Assembly: GCF_029869545.1 (NCBI RefSeq) | Contig: NZ_JARWQD010000204.1 | Coordinates: forward strand, 1-64,000 | DNA from: Nocardia wallacei | GTDB lineage: Bacteria > Actinomycetota > Actinomycetes > Mycobacteriales > Mycobacteriaceae | Direction: 5' to 3' | Length of the DNA: 64,000 nucleotides | Shown here: piece after piece, positions 1 through 8,924 of the stretch | How the letters are laid out: the number at the start of each line of letters is the position of its first letter | Position numbering within the stretch: the stretch's first letter is position 1 | Notes under the pieces: generated by a model | What the model saw: the letters and a program-made list of their open reading frames with translations, nothing else | Told to the model about the DNA's origin: nothing | The model's database searches: none | Translations under genes and position numbers: made by a program

Positions 1-117
1 CCCCCCGCCGCCCCGCACACCCCCCCCCCCCCCCACCCCCCGCCCCCCCCCCCCACCCCCCGCCCCCCCCCCCCCCCCGCGGGCCGCCCGCCCGGGGGGC
101 GGGGGCCCGCTTTCGCG
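1..117. repeat. C-rich low-complexity tract
   Basis: The first about 80 bases are almost pure C runs broken by single A or G bases, followed by a GC-only segment that can fold on itself just downstream of the hupB stop codon. No reading frame of interest is visible. It could be a simple repeat, part of a hupB terminator, or a low-quality contig edge; the homopolymer runs make the last plausible. Confidence 0.5.
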
Positions 118-123
118 ATGCCG

Positions 124-780
124 TCAGCGACGCGTGGTCCGCTTGGCGGCGGTACGCTTTGCCGCCGTCTTCTTGGCGGGCGCCTTCTTGGCCGTGGTCT
201 TCTTGGCGGTCGCCTTGGCCGCGGTCTTCTTGGCCGTGGTCTTCTTGGCGGGCGCCTTCTTGACCGTGGTCTTCCGGGCCGTGGTCTTCTTGGCGGCGGT
301 CTTCTTGGCCGTCGTCTTCTTGGCGGTGGCCTTCTTGGCCGGAGCCTTCTTGGCGGCGGTCTTCTTGGCCGTCGTCTTCTTGGCGGCGGTCTTCTTGGCC
401 GTCGTCTTCTTCGCCGTGGTCTTCTTGGCCGCCTTCTTGGCCGTACCCGATACCGGCGCTGCCACACCACGTTTCACGGCCGGACCGGCCGCGGCGATCT
501 TCTGCTTGCCCGCGATGATCGCCTTGAACTGCGCACCCGGACGGAAGGCCGGCACCGAGGTGGGCCGCACCTTGACGGTTTCGCCGGTGCGGGGGTTACG
601 CGCCACCCGCGCCGCACGCTTACGCTGTTCGAACACACCGAATCCGGTGATGGTGACACTCTGACCCTTGTTCACAGCGCGCACGATCGTGTCGACAATC
701 TGCTCGACTGCCGCAGTGGCCGTGCGCCTGTCAGTACCCAACTTTTCGGTCAGAACGTCGATCAGTTCCGCCTTGTTCAT
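124..780 (-). CDS. hupB: HU-family nucleoid protein with histone-like tail (HupB)
   Basis: DNA-binding, chromosome-compacting protein of 218 residues. Residues 1 to about 90 are a complete HU fold: it begins [13 protein letters not shown], has the GFGVFE segment, and the DNA-binding arm carries RNPRTGE. From about residue 110 the protein is a long Lys/Ala/Thr tail made of KKT/AKK-type units, as in mycobacterial HupB (about 214 residues), where the tail binds DNA and is modified. The ATG is preceded by GGAGGAT. The tail is encoded by a GC-rich near-repetitive stretch, so length variation between strains is expected. Its place downstream of leuCD is the M. tuberculosis order. Confidence 0.95.
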   Translation of the reverse strand: MNKAELIDVLTEKLGTDRRTATAAVEQIVDTIVRAVNKGQSVTITGFGVFEQRKRAARVARNPRTGETVKVRPTSVPAFRPGAQFKAIIAGKQKIAAAGPAVKRGVAAPVSGTAKKAAKKTTAKKTTAKKTAAKKTTAKKTAAKKAPAKKATAKKTTAKKTAAKKTTARKTTVKKAPAKKTTAKKTAAKATAKKTTAKKAPAKKTAAKRTAAKRTTRR

Positions 781-856
781 TGAATCCTCCGCAGACTAAT
801 GGCCCGTCGTCGGACCGACTAGGTACCACGGTAAACCCTCAATGGGCAAGAGTCTA

Positions 857-889
857 TGTGCCACGCCAAATTTCATGTGGCGTGGCACA
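857..889 (-). terminator. Hairpin downstream of leuD
   Basis: A 12-bp perfect inverted repeat (TGTGCCACGCCA and its complement) with a 9-base AT-rich loop lies about 50 bases after the leuD stop codon, between leuD and hupB. It lacks a clear U tract but is well placed to end the leuCD transcript. Confidence 0.55.
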
Positions 890-936
890 CGCACAGCAAC
901 TGCGATTGGTAGCTCCCAGCTAACACCCAGGACTGT

Positions 937-1545
937 TTACGCCTGCGAAATAGCGTCCGGAATGGTGGTGGGTTTCCAAGCTGGCCTTGCCTTTTCGAAG
1001 GCGTCGATGGCCTCTTCCCGGCGCAGTGTCAGCCCGATGTCGTCCAGCCCCTCGAGCAGGCGCCACCTGGTGTAGTCGTCAATATCGAAGGGCAACACGG
1101 TGGTTCCGGCGGTCACCGTGCGTGCCTCGAGGTCCACGATCAATTCCAGGCCGGGCCGTTCCTCGAGCAACTTCCAGAGCAATTCGACATCATGTTGTGA
1201 CATCTGGGCCGCGACCAGGCCGCCCTTGCCCGCGTTGCCCCGGAAGATGTCGGCGAAGCGCGAGGAGATCACGACCCGGAAGCCGTAGTCCATGAGCGCC
1301 CAAACCGCATGCTCTCGTGAGGAACCCGTGCCGAAATCCGGACCGGCCACCAGGACAGATCCCCGGTTGAAGGGCTCGGTGTTCAGAATGAAGGTCGGAT
1401 CCGAGCGCCAGGCCGAGAACAGCCCGTCCTCGAATCCCGTTCGTGTAACCCGCTTCAGATAGACCGCGGGGATGATCTGGTCGGTGTCGACGTTGGATCG
1501 GCGCAGCGGGACGCCGATCCCCTTGTGTACCTTGAACGGTTCCAT
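937..1545 (-). CDS. leuD: 3-isopropylmalate dehydratase small subunit
   Basis: Small subunit of isopropylmalate isomerase, which with LeuC interconverts 2- and 3-isopropylmalate in leucine synthesis. The 202 residues match the usual length. Visible family features are the N-terminal [13 protein letters not shown] segment, the swivelling-domain loop [15 protein letters not shown], and [14 protein letters not shown]. The ATG follows AGGAGAACCG. It lies downstream of leuC on the same strand; the 128-base gap between them is filled by short repeats, which is unusual because leuC and leuD are normally close together. Confidence 0.97.
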   Translation of the reverse strand: MEPFKVHKGIGVPLRRSNVDTDQIIPAVYLKRVTRTGFEDGLFSAWRSDPTFILNTEPFNRGSVLVAGPDFGTGSSREHAVWALMDYGFRVVISSRFADIFRGNAGKGGLVAAQMSQHDVELLWKLLEERPGLELIVDLEARTVTAGTTVLPFDIDDYTRWRLLEGLDDIGLTLRREEAIDAFEKARPAWKPTTIPDAISQA

Positions 1546-1581
1546 CGGTTCTCCTGGCTGGTGAAGGTTTATAGGTGCGGA

Positions 1582-1690
1582 TCCCGGCTTTCGCCGGTCC
1601 TACTCTTTCCCGGCGGGCCTGCGCTTCCCGCCGGTCCTACTCATTCCCGGCGGTCCTGCGCTTCCCGGCGGGCCTACTCTTTCCCGGCGG
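1582..1690. repeat. Short tandem GC repeats between leuC and leuD
   Basis: About six imperfect units of 17-20 bases alternate, each containing CCCGGCGG (one CCCGCCGG) joined by CCTACTC or CCTGCGC. The last unit supplies the final codons and stop of leuC (ending Gly-Lys-Glu), so the array has grown into the gene end. Many units can pair with one another. The composition resembles the other CCCGGC repeats in this window at 3921-3991, 4544-4740, 52337-52446 and 63718-63888. Confidence 0.8.
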
Positions 1691-3119
1691 CAGCCGGGAC
1701 CAGATCCGCAGGTGAGGACAGCGTTCCGCGCACCGCGGTCGCCGCGGCGACCAGCGGCGAAACCAAATGCGTGCGGCCGCCTTTGCCCTGTCGGCCCTCG
1801 AAGTTGCGATTGGATGTCGACGCACAGCGCTGACCGGGGGAAAGCTGATCGGGATTCATCCCCAGGCACATCGAGCAGCCCGCCTGACGCCATTCCGCCC
1901 CGGCGGCGGTGAAAATCTCGCCCAGCCCCTCGGATTCGGCCTGCGCCCGCACCCGCATCGATCCCGGAACGATCAACATCCGCACCCCGTCGGCCACCTT
2001 GCGACCGTCCAAAACCCCGGCCACCGCGCGCAGATCCTCGATGCGGCCATTGGTGCACGAGCCCACGAATACGGTGTCGACCTTGACCTCCCGAAGCGGA
2101 GTTCCGGGCTCCAAATCCATGTATCGCAGGGCCTTCTCGGCCGATTCGCGCGCCGTTTCGTCGACGATATCGGCCGGGTTCGGCACCGATTCGCCCAGCG
2201 GCAGGCCCTGTCCGGGATTGGTGCCCCAGGTGACGAACGGGGTCAACGTCGACGCGTCGATGTGCACCTCGGCGTCGAATTCGGCGCCCTCGTCGGTCTT
2301 CAGCGCCTCCCACGCCTCGACCGCGGCGTCCCAGTCCGCACCCTGCGGCGCGTGCGGGCGGCCCTTCAGGAATTCGTAGGTGACCTCGTCGGGTGCCACC
2401 ATGCCCGCGCGCGCACCGGCCTCGATGGACATGTTGCACATCGTCATCCGCGCCTCCATGGACATGCCGCGCACGGCCTCGCCGCGGTATTCGAGCACAT
2501 AGCCCTGGCCGCCGCCGGTGCCGATCTGCGCGATCACGGCCAGGATCACGTCCTTGCTCGTCACCCCGTCCGGCAGTTGCCCGTCGATATTGATCGCCAT
2601 GGTCTTGAACGGCCGCAGCGACAGCGTCTGGGTGGCCAGCACGTGCTCGACCTCGCTGGTGCCGATGCCCATCGCGATCGCGCCGAACGCGCCGTGCGTG
2701 GACGTGTGCGAATCGCCGCACACCACGGTCGTGCCCGGCTGGGTCAGACCCAGCTGCGGACCGACCACGTGCACGATCCCCTGCTCCAGATCGCCCATCG
2801 GGTACAGCCGGACACCGAATTCCTCGCAATTGCGCCGCAGCGTCTCGACCTGGGTGCGGGAAATGGGGTCCGCGATCGGCTTGTCGATGTCGACGGTCGG
2901 GACGTTGTGATCCTCGGTGGCGATGGTGAGATCGGGGCGGCGGACCCGGCGACCGGCCGCGCGCAGCCCGTCGAAGGCCTGCGGGCTGGTCACCTCGTGC
3001 ACCAGGTGCAGGTCGATGTAGATGAGATCCGGTTCGCGCGCGTCGCCCTCGCCGGCGCCGCGGGCGACGACATGCTGGTCCCAGACCTTCTCCGCCAGGG
3101 TGCGTGGCCGGTCGGCCAT
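1674..3119 (-). CDS. leuC: 3-isopropylmalate dehydratase large subunit
   Basis: Large aconitase-family subunit, 481 residues from MADRPRTL. It carries the [4Fe-4S] ligands: one Cys in [12 protein letters not shown] and two in [12 protein letters not shown], followed by the substrate loop with [15 protein letters not shown]. The early segment [14 protein letters not shown] and [13 protein letters not shown] are also typical. An alternative ATG two codons upstream (3125) has a slightly better purine-rich region and cannot be excluded. The gene is divergent from an IclR-type regulator. Its extreme 3' end lies inside a tandem repeat. Confidence 0.97.
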   Translation of the reverse strand: MADRPRTLAEKVWDQHVVARGAGEGDAREPDLIYIDLHLVHEVTSPQAFDGLRAAGRRVRRPDLTIATEDHNVPTVDIDKPIADPISRTQVETLRRNCEEFGVRLYPMGDLEQGIVHVVGPQLGLTQPGTTVVCGDSHTSTHGAFGAIAMGIGTSEVEHVLATQTLSLRPFKTMAINIDGQLPDGVTSKDVILAVIAQIGTGGGQGYVLEYRGEAVRGMSMEARMTMCNMSIEAGARAGMVAPDEVTYEFLKGRPHAPQGADWDAAVEAWEALKTDEGAEFDAEVHIDASTLTPFVTWGTNPGQGLPLGESVPNPADIVDETARESAEKALRYMDLEPGTPLREVKVDTVFVGSCTNGRIEDLRAVAGVLDGRKVADGVRMLIVPGSMRVRAQAESEGLGEIFTAAGAEWRQAGCSMCLGMNPDQLSPGQRCASTSNRNFEGRQGKGGRTHLVSPLVAAATAVRGTLSSPADLVPAAAGKE

Positions 3120-3185
3120 CTTCATCTCGCTTTCACTCGGATCCCGCGCCGTACTGGGCTGCCGACACGGGGCTGCATTTGCATA

Positions 3186-3200
3186 TCTCAGTATTCGAGA
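3186..3200. promoter_or_regulatory. Candidate IclR operator between leuC and its regulator
   Basis: An inverted repeat TCTC-N7-GAGA lies in the 96-base divergent space between leuC and the IclR gene. IclR-type regulators next to leuCD (NdgR/LtbR types in actinobacteria) bind such spaces. The assignment as an operator is an inference from position and symmetry only. Confidence 0.35.
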
Positions 3201-3215
3201 CGCTAATATCGTTCT

Positions 3216-3917
3216 ATGAGACAGCATAGCGGTATCGGGGTGCTCGACAAAGCCATGGCCGTGCTCTACGCCGCGGCCGAGCAGCCCTGCGGCCTCAACG
3301 AGCTGTGCACCCGCACGAGCCTGCCCCGCGCGACCGCGCATCGGCTGGCCGTGGGGCTGGAGGTGCATCGCATGCTCGCACGCGACGCGAACGGGCTGTG
3401 GCGCCCCGGCCCCGCCCTGTCGGAGCTGGCCACCACCGCGGAGGACCCGCTGCTGGACGCGGCCGCCGCCATCCTGCCGCGGCTGCGCGAGATCACCGGC
3501 GAGAGCGTGCAGCTCTACCGCCTCGACGGCCATTCCCGCATCTGCGTCGCCGCGCTCGAGCCCGCGCAGGGCCTGCGCGACACCGTGCCGGTGGGCGCCC
3601 GGCTGCCGCTCACCGCGGGTTCGGCCGCCAAGGTGCTGCTGGCCTGGTCGGATCCCGAACTGCAGCGCAGCGTGCTGACCGATGCGGTGTTCGGCGACCG
3701 CGCCCTGGCCGAGGTGCGCCGCCGCGGCTGGGCGCAGAGCGCCGCCGAACGCGCGGCCGGGGTCGCCAGCGTCTCGGCACCGGTGCGCGATTCGGGCGGT
3801 GCGGTGGTCGCCGCGGTATCGGTATCGGGGCCTATCGACCGCATGGGGCGCCGACCGGGCGCCCGGTGGGCCGCGGACCTGGTCGCGGCCGCCGACGCGC
3901 TACACAAGCGCCTGTAG
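3216..3917 (+). CDS. IclR-family regulator of leucine genes (NdgR/LtbR type)
   Basis: Transcription factor of 233 residues, normal for IclR proteins. The N-terminal winged helix-turn-helix spans roughly residues 5-65 ([20 protein letters not shown]). The effector domain follows, with [21 protein letters not shown] and a C-terminal [23 protein letters not shown] segment. It is transcribed away from leuCD, the arrangement known for NdgR in Streptomyces and LtbR in Corynebacterium, where the protein controls leuCD and other amino acid genes. The M. tuberculosis counterpart in the same place is Rv2989. The likely effector is leucine or a pathway intermediate; that part is inference. Confidence 0.9.
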   Translation: MRQHSGIGVLDKAMAVLYAAAEQPCGLNELCTRTSLPRATAHRLAVGLEVHRMLARDANGLWRPGPALSELATTAEDPLLDAAAAILPRLREITGESVQLYRLDGHSRICVAALEPAQGLRDTVPVGARLPLTAGSAAKVLLAWSDPELQRSVLTDAVFGDRALAEVRRRGWAQSAAERAAGVASVSAPVRDSGGAVVAAVSVSGPIDRMGRRPGARWAADLVAAADALHKRL

Positions 3918-3920
3918 CCC

Positions 3921-3991
3921 GATCCCGGCCACCTGTTCCCGGCGCCCGTACTCTCGTCGTCCCCTGTTCCCGGCGCGCTTTTGGCCGGGAC
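3921..3991. repeat. CCCGGC palindromic repeat cluster
   Basis: Directly after the IclR stop codon, three partial GTTCCCGGC or ATCCCGGCC units end in a full palindrome at 3966-3991. On the minus strand it reads GTCCCGGC, CAAAAGCGC, GCCGGGAAC. The same core occurs at 4544, 52337 and 63718. It may also serve as a terminator. Confidence 0.75.
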
Positions 3992-4042
3992 GGATAGCCC
4001 GCTCTGTGACGCTCGCCATACGCCGTAAAGTACAGTCGGCGC

Positions 4043-4543
4043 ATGGGAGTTAATCAACGCGCGCAGATCGTGATGTCGGACGGGGAGATCGCCGAATTCC
4101 TCGAGCGCAGCCGCGTCGCGACGCTGGCCACGCTCGGCAAGACGGGCCTGCCGCACCTGACCGCCATGTGGTACGGCCTGGTGAACGGCGAGATCTGGTT
4201 CGAGACCAAGCTCAAGTCGCAGAAGGCGGTGAACATCCGCCGCGACCCGCGGGTGACGGTGCTGGTGGAGGCGGGCGACACCTACGACCAGCTGCGCGGG
4301 GTCTCGATCGAGGGCCGCGCGGAGATCGTCGAGGACCCCGAGGCCCTGTTCCAGGTCGGCATCAGCGTCTGGGAGCGCTACACGGGCCCGTACACCGACG
4401 ACCTGCGCCCGATGGTCGAGGCCATGCTGAACAAGCGAGTAGCCATCCGCGTCGTCGCCACCCGCACCCGAAGCTGGGACCACCGCAAACTCGGCCTCCC
4501 CGAAATGCCCCTGAGCGGCACCACCTGGCCCCCACAGAACTGA
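4043..4543 (+). CDS. PPOX/FDOR-fold flavin- or F420-binding protein (Rv2991-like)
   Basis: A 166-residue split beta-barrel protein of the pyridoxamine 5'-phosphate oxidase superfamily. Family features are the opening FLERSRVATLATLGKTGLPHLT, the MWYGLVNGEIWFETK strand pair, and the cofactor-phosphate contact region KAVNIRRDPRVTVLVE. The M. tuberculosis gene in this position, Rv2991, belongs to the same superfamily. The substrate is unknown, and whether F420 or FMN is bound cannot be read from the sequence. The start ATG is chosen because the conserved region begins soon after it; the ribosome binding site is weak. Confidence 0.85.
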   Translation: MGVNQRAQIVMSDGEIAEFLERSRVATLATLGKTGLPHLTAMWYGLVNGEIWFETKLKSQKAVNIRRDPRVTVLVEAGDTYDQLRGVSIEGRAEIVEDPEALFQVGISVWERYTGPYTDDLRPMVEAMLNKRVAIRVVATRTRSWDHRKLGLPEMPLSGTTWPPQN

Positions 4544-4740
4544 CCCCGGCCGAAAAGCAGGCCGGGGATAGGGCAAAGCGAGGCCGGGGACGACAGGCGA
4601 GACCGGGCGAGAAACGACAGGCAAGACCAGACCAGAAACGACAGGTGAGACCAGGCCCGATGAGAGGTGAGACCAGGCCGGAGTAGCGGCGAGGCCAGGC
4701 CGGGGATAGGGCCGAGAGCAGGCCGGGGATGGGAGGTGAG
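4544..4740. repeat. Degenerate GC tandem repeat with CCGGCC palindrome
   Basis: Starts with the palindrome CCCCGGC, CGAAAAGCAG, GCCGGGG right at the stop of the preceding gene. It continues as roughly ten degenerate units of about 18-20 bases containing GAGACCAGGCC, GACAGGCGAGACC or GGCCGGGGATAGGG. The remainder of the spacer to the tRNA gene at 4907 is GC-rich and shows no gene. Confidence 0.75.
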
Positions 4741-4906
4741 CCGGTCGGCTACGGGGCACGGGGTTCGGCGACTCGAGACGGGACGACCGGGTGGGGGTCC
4801 GGGGGGCGAAGCCCCTCCGGGCTGGGGCTTGGGGGCCGCGCCCCCAAAAGACACCGCGAAGCGAAAAAGGCCCATGCCCTCGGTGGGCATGGGCCTCGCA
4901 TTCGCG

Positions 4907-4979
4907 TAGCCCCGACGGGATTTGAACCCGCGCTACCGCCTTGAGAGGGCGGCGTCCTAGGCCGCTAGACGACGGGGCC
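4907..4979 (-). tRNA. tRNA-Glu (anticodon CTC)
   Basis: A 73-base cloverleaf. The acceptor stem GGCCCCG pairs with CGGGGCT (first pair G-U) before discriminator A. The D arm contains TCTAGCGGCCTAGGA, the anticodon stem CCGCC/GGCGG encloses loop CTCTCAA with anticodon CTC, and the T arm has GCGGG-TTCAAAT-CCCGT. No CCA is encoded. M. tuberculosis also has a Glu and a Gln tRNA gene beside gltX. Confidence 0.95.
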
Positions 4980-5115
4980 AGGAAGGATGTACTCCGGAAT
5001 CGGAGGTCTCCCGCTAGAGGAGGCTCGGCCAGCTTAACCGGCCGGAACCCCGGCGATCAAATCGCCGGGAGGTCGACCGTCTCGACCGCGAACCGAGCCG
5101 AATCAACACTCTCCG

Positions 5116-5187
5116 CTGGGGTACCAGGACTCGAACCTAGAATGGCTGAACCAGAATCAGCTGTGTTGCCAATTACACCATACCCCA
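5116..5187 (-). tRNA. tRNA-Gln (anticodon CTG)
   Basis: A 72-base cloverleaf. The acceptor stem TGGGGTA pairs with TACCCCA before discriminator G. The anticodon stem GCTGA/TCAGC encloses loop TTCTGGT with anticodon CTG, and the T loop is TTCGAGT. No CCA is encoded. It lies between gltX and tRNA-Glu on the same strand, so it may be processed from the gltX read-through transcript. Confidence 0.95.
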
Positions 5188-5308
5188 ATGACCTGGGCTT
5201 TCGGCCTCCGCCCCGTCGGGCTGAGGACCTCGTTCCGGGCCGAGAGAAAGATTACCAAACCCTGCCCTGAAATATACAAATCGGCTGGTCAGAGCAGGGT
5301 TTTCGGGC

Positions 5309-6769
5309 TCAGGCGGCCTCGGCGGCCCGCAGTCGCGCCATGGTCGTCTCCCGCCCCAGCAACTCCAGCGACTCGTACAGCGGCGGGCTGATGTGCGATC
5401 CGGTGACCGCGACCCGCACCGGCGCGAAGGCCTTGCGCGGTTTGAGGCCCAGGTCGTCCACCAGCGCCGTTTTCAGCGCGTCCTCCAGCGCGCCCGCCGA
5501 CCACTCCGCGACGCCGTCCAGCGCGGCAATGGCGGCCCGCAGCACCGGCGCCGCGTCGGGCCCGAGGTTCTTTTGCGCCGCGGCGGGATCGACGGCGAAC
5601 TCCCGCGGCGGCACGAACAGGAACTTCAGCAGATCCCAGGCGTCGCCGAGGACCACGATCCGGGTCTGCACCAACTCGGCCGCGGTTGCGAAAAGCGCCT
5701 CGTCCACTTCGGCGCCGATGAGGTTGTGCGCGGTCAGGTACTCCCGCAGCCGGTGGGTGAAATCACCCGGCTCCAGCAAACGAATGTGCTCGGCGTTGAT
5801 CGCGTCGGCTTTCTTCTGATCGAAGCGCGCCGGATTCGAATTTACTTTCGATATGTCGAACGCCTCGACCATCTCCGCCATGGAGAAGACGTCGCGGTCC
5901 TCGGAGAGGCTCCAGCCGAGCAAAGCCAGGTAATTCAGCAAACCCTCCGGGATGAATCCCCGGTCGCGATGGACGAACAGATTCGACTCGGGATCGCGCT
6001 TGGACAACTTCTTGTTGCCCTGCCCCCGCACGAGGGGCAGATGCCCGAACTGCGGGGTGAACTCCGCCACCCCGATCCGCTGCAACGCCTCATACAGCGC
6101 AATTTGCCGCGGAGTGGAGGAAAGCAGGTCCTCGCCACGCATCACGTGGGTGATCTTCATCAGCGCGTCGTCGACCGGATTCACCAGCGTGTACAGCGGA
6201 TCGCCGGTGCCGCGGGTGAGCGCGAAATCGGGGACCGAACCGACCTTGAAGGTGGTTTCCCCGTGCACCAGATCGTGCCAGGTGATGTCGTGGCCGGGCA
6301 TGCGCAACCGGACCACCGCCGGGCGGCCCTCGGCCTTGTAGGCGGCGATCTGGTCCGCGGTCAGGTCGCGGTCGAAGTTGTCGTACCCCAGCTTCGGATC
6401 GCGGCCCGCGGCGCGATGCCGCGCCTCGACTTCCTCTGGGGTGGAGAAGGATTCGTAGGCCTCCCCCGCCTCCAGCAAACGCCGCACCACATCGAGATGA
6501 AGATCACGGCGCAGCGACTGCCGGTACGGCCCGTAGGGTCCGCCGACCTCCGGGCCCTCGTCCCAGGTGAGCCCGAGCCACCGCAGCGCGTCCAGCAGGG
6601 CGGCGTAGGACTCCTCGGAATCGCGTGCGGCATCGGTATCTTCGATGCGGAACACGAAGGTGCCGCCGTGGTGGCGGGCGAACGCCCAGTTGAACAGCGC
6701 CGCCCGGATCAGGCCGACATGCGGCGTGCCGGTCGGTGACGGGCAGAATCGGACCCGTACGTCAGACAT
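5309..6769 (-). CDS. gltX: Glutamyl-tRNA synthetase
   Basis: Class I aminoacyl-tRNA synthetase, 486 residues from [12 protein letters not shown]. The HIGH-equivalent motif is PTGTPHVGL near residues 12-20, and the KMSKS-equivalent is KLSKR around residue 245. The stem-contact and anticodon-binding domains follow. The ATG at 6769 is chosen over an upstream in-frame ATG because AGAAGGAAC sits at ideal spacing. In actinobacteria lacking GlnRS this enzyme also charges tRNA-Gln, which is then amidated; the neighbouring Glu and Gln tRNA genes fit that. It starts 14 bases after the stop of the FAH gene, so the two are co-transcribed. Confidence 0.97.
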   Translation of the reverse strand: MSDVRVRFCPSPTGTPHVGLIRAALFNWAFARHHGGTFVFRIEDTDAARDSEESYAALLDALRWLGLTWDEGPEVGGPYGPYRQSLRRDLHLDVVRRLLEAGEAYESFSTPEEVEARHRAAGRDPKLGYDNFDRDLTADQIAAYKAEGRPAVVRLRMPGHDITWHDLVHGETTFKVGSVPDFALTRGTGDPLYTLVNPVDDALMKITHVMRGEDLLSSTPRQIALYEALQRIGVAEFTPQFGHLPLVRGQGNKKLSKRDPESNLFVHRDRGFIPEGLLNYLALLGWSLSEDRDVFSMAEMVEAFDISKVNSNPARFDQKKADAINAEHIRLLEPGDFTHRLREYLTAHNLIGAEVDEALFATAAELVQTRIVVLGDAWDLLKFLFVPPREFAVDPAAAQKNLGPDAAPVLRAAIAALDGVAEWSAGALEDALKTALVDDLGLKPRKAFAPVRVAVTGSHISPPLYESLELLGRETTMARLRAAEAA

Positions 6770-6783
6770 GTTCCTTCTCTCGA

Positions 6784-7557
6784 TCAACGTTTGGCGGCAA
6801 CGGGATTGGTGAGGGTGCCGATGCCCTCGACCGTCACGGAGACGGATTGCCCATCCTTCATCGGTCCCACACCTTCCGGTGTGCCGGTGAGGATTACGTC
6901 ACCCGGCAGCAGCGTCATCACCGTGGTGACCCATTCGATCAGCTTCGGAATATCGTGCAGCAGAAGCGAAGTCCGGCTGCGCTGGCGGACCTCGCCGTCG
7001 AGCTCGGTGGTGATCTCCAGATCGGCCGGGTCCAGGGCGGTCTCGATCCAGGGCCCCAGCGGGCAGAAGGTGTCATACCCCTTGCCGCGGGTCCACTGGC
7101 CGTCGTGACGCTGCTGATCGCGGGCGGTGACGTCGTTGGCGGCGGTGTAACCCAGGATCACGTCCCGCGCCCGGGCCGCGGGCACGTCCTTGCAGGGGCG
7201 GCCGATCACGACGGCCAGCTCACCCTCGTAGTCGACCTGAGACGAGCTGGGCGGCAGCACAATTGGCACATTGGGCCCGACGATGGCGGTGTTGGGCTTG
7301 AGGAAGATCACCGGATCCTCCGGCGCCTCACCACCCATCTCCTGTGCGTGCGCGGCGTAGTTCTTGCCCACGCACACCACCTTGCTGGCGAGGATCGGCG
7401 CCAGCAGCCGCACATCCGGCAGCGGCCAGCTGCGGCCGGTGAAGGTGGGGGTGCCGAACGGATGTTCGGCGATTTCCCGGGCCACCTCGCCGGAACTCGA
7501 TTCCTCGATGCTGACGAACGCGACTCCATCGGGACTGGCAACTCGACCTAGGCGCAT
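6784..7557 (-). CDS. Fumarylacetoacetate hydrolase-family protein (Rv2993c-like)
   Basis: FAH-superfamily hydrolase or decarboxylase, 257 residues. The metal-binding Glu/Glu/Asp triad region is recognisable around [13 protein letters not shown], and [21 protein letters not shown] and [10 protein letters not shown] are family signatures. Members cleave or isomerise acylpyruvates and hydroxyheptadienedioates; the true substrate here is unknown. It is immediately upstream of gltX in the same order as M. tuberculosis Rv2993c-Rv2992c. The ATG at 7557 precedes MRLGRVASP, the usual family start. Confidence 0.9.
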   Translation of the reverse strand: MRLGRVASPDGVAFVSIEESSSGEVAREIAEHPFGTPTFTGRSWPLPDVRLLAPILASKVVCVGKNYAAHAQEMGGEAPEDPVIFLKPNTAIVGPNVPIVLPPSSSQVDYEGELAVVIGRPCKDVPAARARDVILGYTAANDVTARDQQRHDGQWTRGKGYDTFCPLGPWIETALDPADLEITTELDGEVRQRSRTSLLLHDIPKLIEWVTTVMTLLPGDVILTGTPEGVGPMKDGQSVSVTVEGIGTLTNPVAAKR

Positions 7558-7680
7558 GGCTCGACAGTCTATCCATCTGGTGGTATGCGCCCGACCGGGT
7601 GGTCTGCGGCGAGGGTGTACCCTGTTCATCGGTTCATAGAGTAAGACCGAGTTCCCAAAATGTGAGATAGAGGTGAGGAT

Positions 7681-8877
7681 GTGACCACCGTGACCCCCAT
7701 GCACGCCACCCGACGGTGGGTCATGCTCGCCCTCGGGGTGTTCGCGCAGAGTTCGAGCGCGGTGATCGTGCACGGCACGCCGTTCCTGCTGCCGGCGCTG
7801 ACCGACCGCGGAATGCCCTTGGCGACAGCGGGTCTGCTCGTGGCGATGCCCACGGTGGGGCTGGTGTGCACGCTGATCGCGTGGGGCTATGTCGTGGATC
7901 GGATCGGCGAGCGGGCCGTCCTGGTGGCGGGGCCGCTGGTGATGTTCGCGGCGGGTGCGGCCGCGGCGGCCGTCACCGACTATGTCGCGCTGGGAGTGCT
8001 GTTGTTCCTGGCCGGTTTGGGCGCGGGCTCCACCAACGGCGCCAGCGGCCGGGTGATCGTCGGATGGTTCCCGCCGGATCAGCGCGGCCTGGCGATGGGC
8101 ATCCGGCAGTCCGCGCAGCCGCTGGGCGTGGGGATCGGCGCGCTGACGATCCCGACCATCGCTGCGGCACACGGGTTTTCCACCGCCATCCTGGTTCCGG
8201 CGGCGATGGCCGGACTGGCCGCCATCGGGTGCGGGATCGGGATCATCGATCCGCCGCGCCCGCCGGTGACCGACGGCTCGCGCCCCGCCAATCCGTATCG
8301 CGGGGACAGCACGCTGTGGCGAATCCACGGGGTCTCGGTGCTTTTGGTGATCCCGCAGGCCACCGTGTGGACCTTCGCGCTGCTGTGGCTGCACCGCGAT
8401 ATCGGGCTGTCGCTGGCGGTGGCCGGTGTCCTGGTCACCGGGACCCAGGTGCTGGGTGCCGCGGGCCGCATCGGCGCCGGTTTCTGGTCGGACCGGGTCG
8501 GCAGCCGCCTGCGCCCGCTGCGCACGGTCGCCGTCGCGGCCGCGATCTCCATGTGCGCCTTGGCCGTTGCGTCCTGGCTGCACTGGTGGTGGGCCGCCAT
8601 TCCGATCCTGGTGGCGGCCTCGATCATCACCGTCGCCGACAACGGCTTGGCCTTCACCGCCGTCGCCGAACTCGCCGGACCCTATTGGAGCGGACGCGGT
8701 CTGGGCATCCAGAACACCGGCCAGAACCTGGCGTCGGCCGCCGTCGCCCCGCTGTTCGGCGCCCTGATCACCGCCTCCGGATTCCCGGCGGCGTATCTGG
8801 TCACGGCCGTAATCGCCACCGCCGCAATACCCTTGGTCCCCCTCACCACCCGCAAGGTTGAGACCTCAACCCCGTAA
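7681..8877 (+). CDS. Major facilitator superfamily transporter (Rv2994-like)
   Basis: Inner-membrane transporter of 398 residues with about twelve hydrophobic segments and no signal peptide. The loop between helices 2 and 3 has the MFS pattern WGYVVDRIGERAVL, and GFWSDRVGSRLRPL mirrors it in the second half. The GTG at 7681 follows GAGGTGAGG. It is divergent from the FAH-gltX operon and convergent with leuB, as is Rv2994. Substrate unknown; the sequence alone does not separate drug export from metabolite transport. Confidence 0.85.
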   Translation: MTTVTPMHATRRWVMLALGVFAQSSSAVIVHGTPFLLPALTDRGMPLATAGLLVAMPTVGLVCTLIAWGYVVDRIGERAVLVAGPLVMFAAGAAAAAVTDYVALGVLLFLAGLGAGSTNGASGRVIVGWFPPDQRGLAMGIRQSAQPLGVGIGALTIPTIAAAHGFSTAILVPAAMAGLAAIGCGIGIIDPPRPPVTDGSRPANPYRGDSTLWRIHGVSVLLVIPQATVWTFALLWLHRDIGLSLAVAGVLVTGTQVLGAAGRIGAGFWSDRVGSRLRPLRTVAVAAAISMCALAVASWLHWWWAAIPILVAASIITVADNGLAFTAVAELAGPYWSGRGLGIQNTGQNLASAAVAPLFGALITASGFPAAYLVTAVIATAAIPLVPLTTRKVETSTP

Positions 8878-8924
8878 CCCCCACCGCCACACCAACTCTC
8901 ACGCTGTTGTGACGCAGCAGGAGG

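Noticed and set aside
118-783. Long plus-strand frames of Leu/Arg/Gly and Val/Ala/Phe repeats over hupB
   Set aside because: They are antisense readings of the Lys/Ala codon repeats of the HupB tail; no ribosome binding site and no domain.
1767-3206. Very long plus-strand open frame opposite leuC
   Set aside because: Antisense shadow of leuC caused by high GC; low-information Arg/His/Gly composition. LeuC itself has all catalytic motifs.
5393-6739. Long plus-strand frame opposite gltX
   Set aside because: Antisense shadow; gltX has both synthetase motifs and a proper ribosome binding site.
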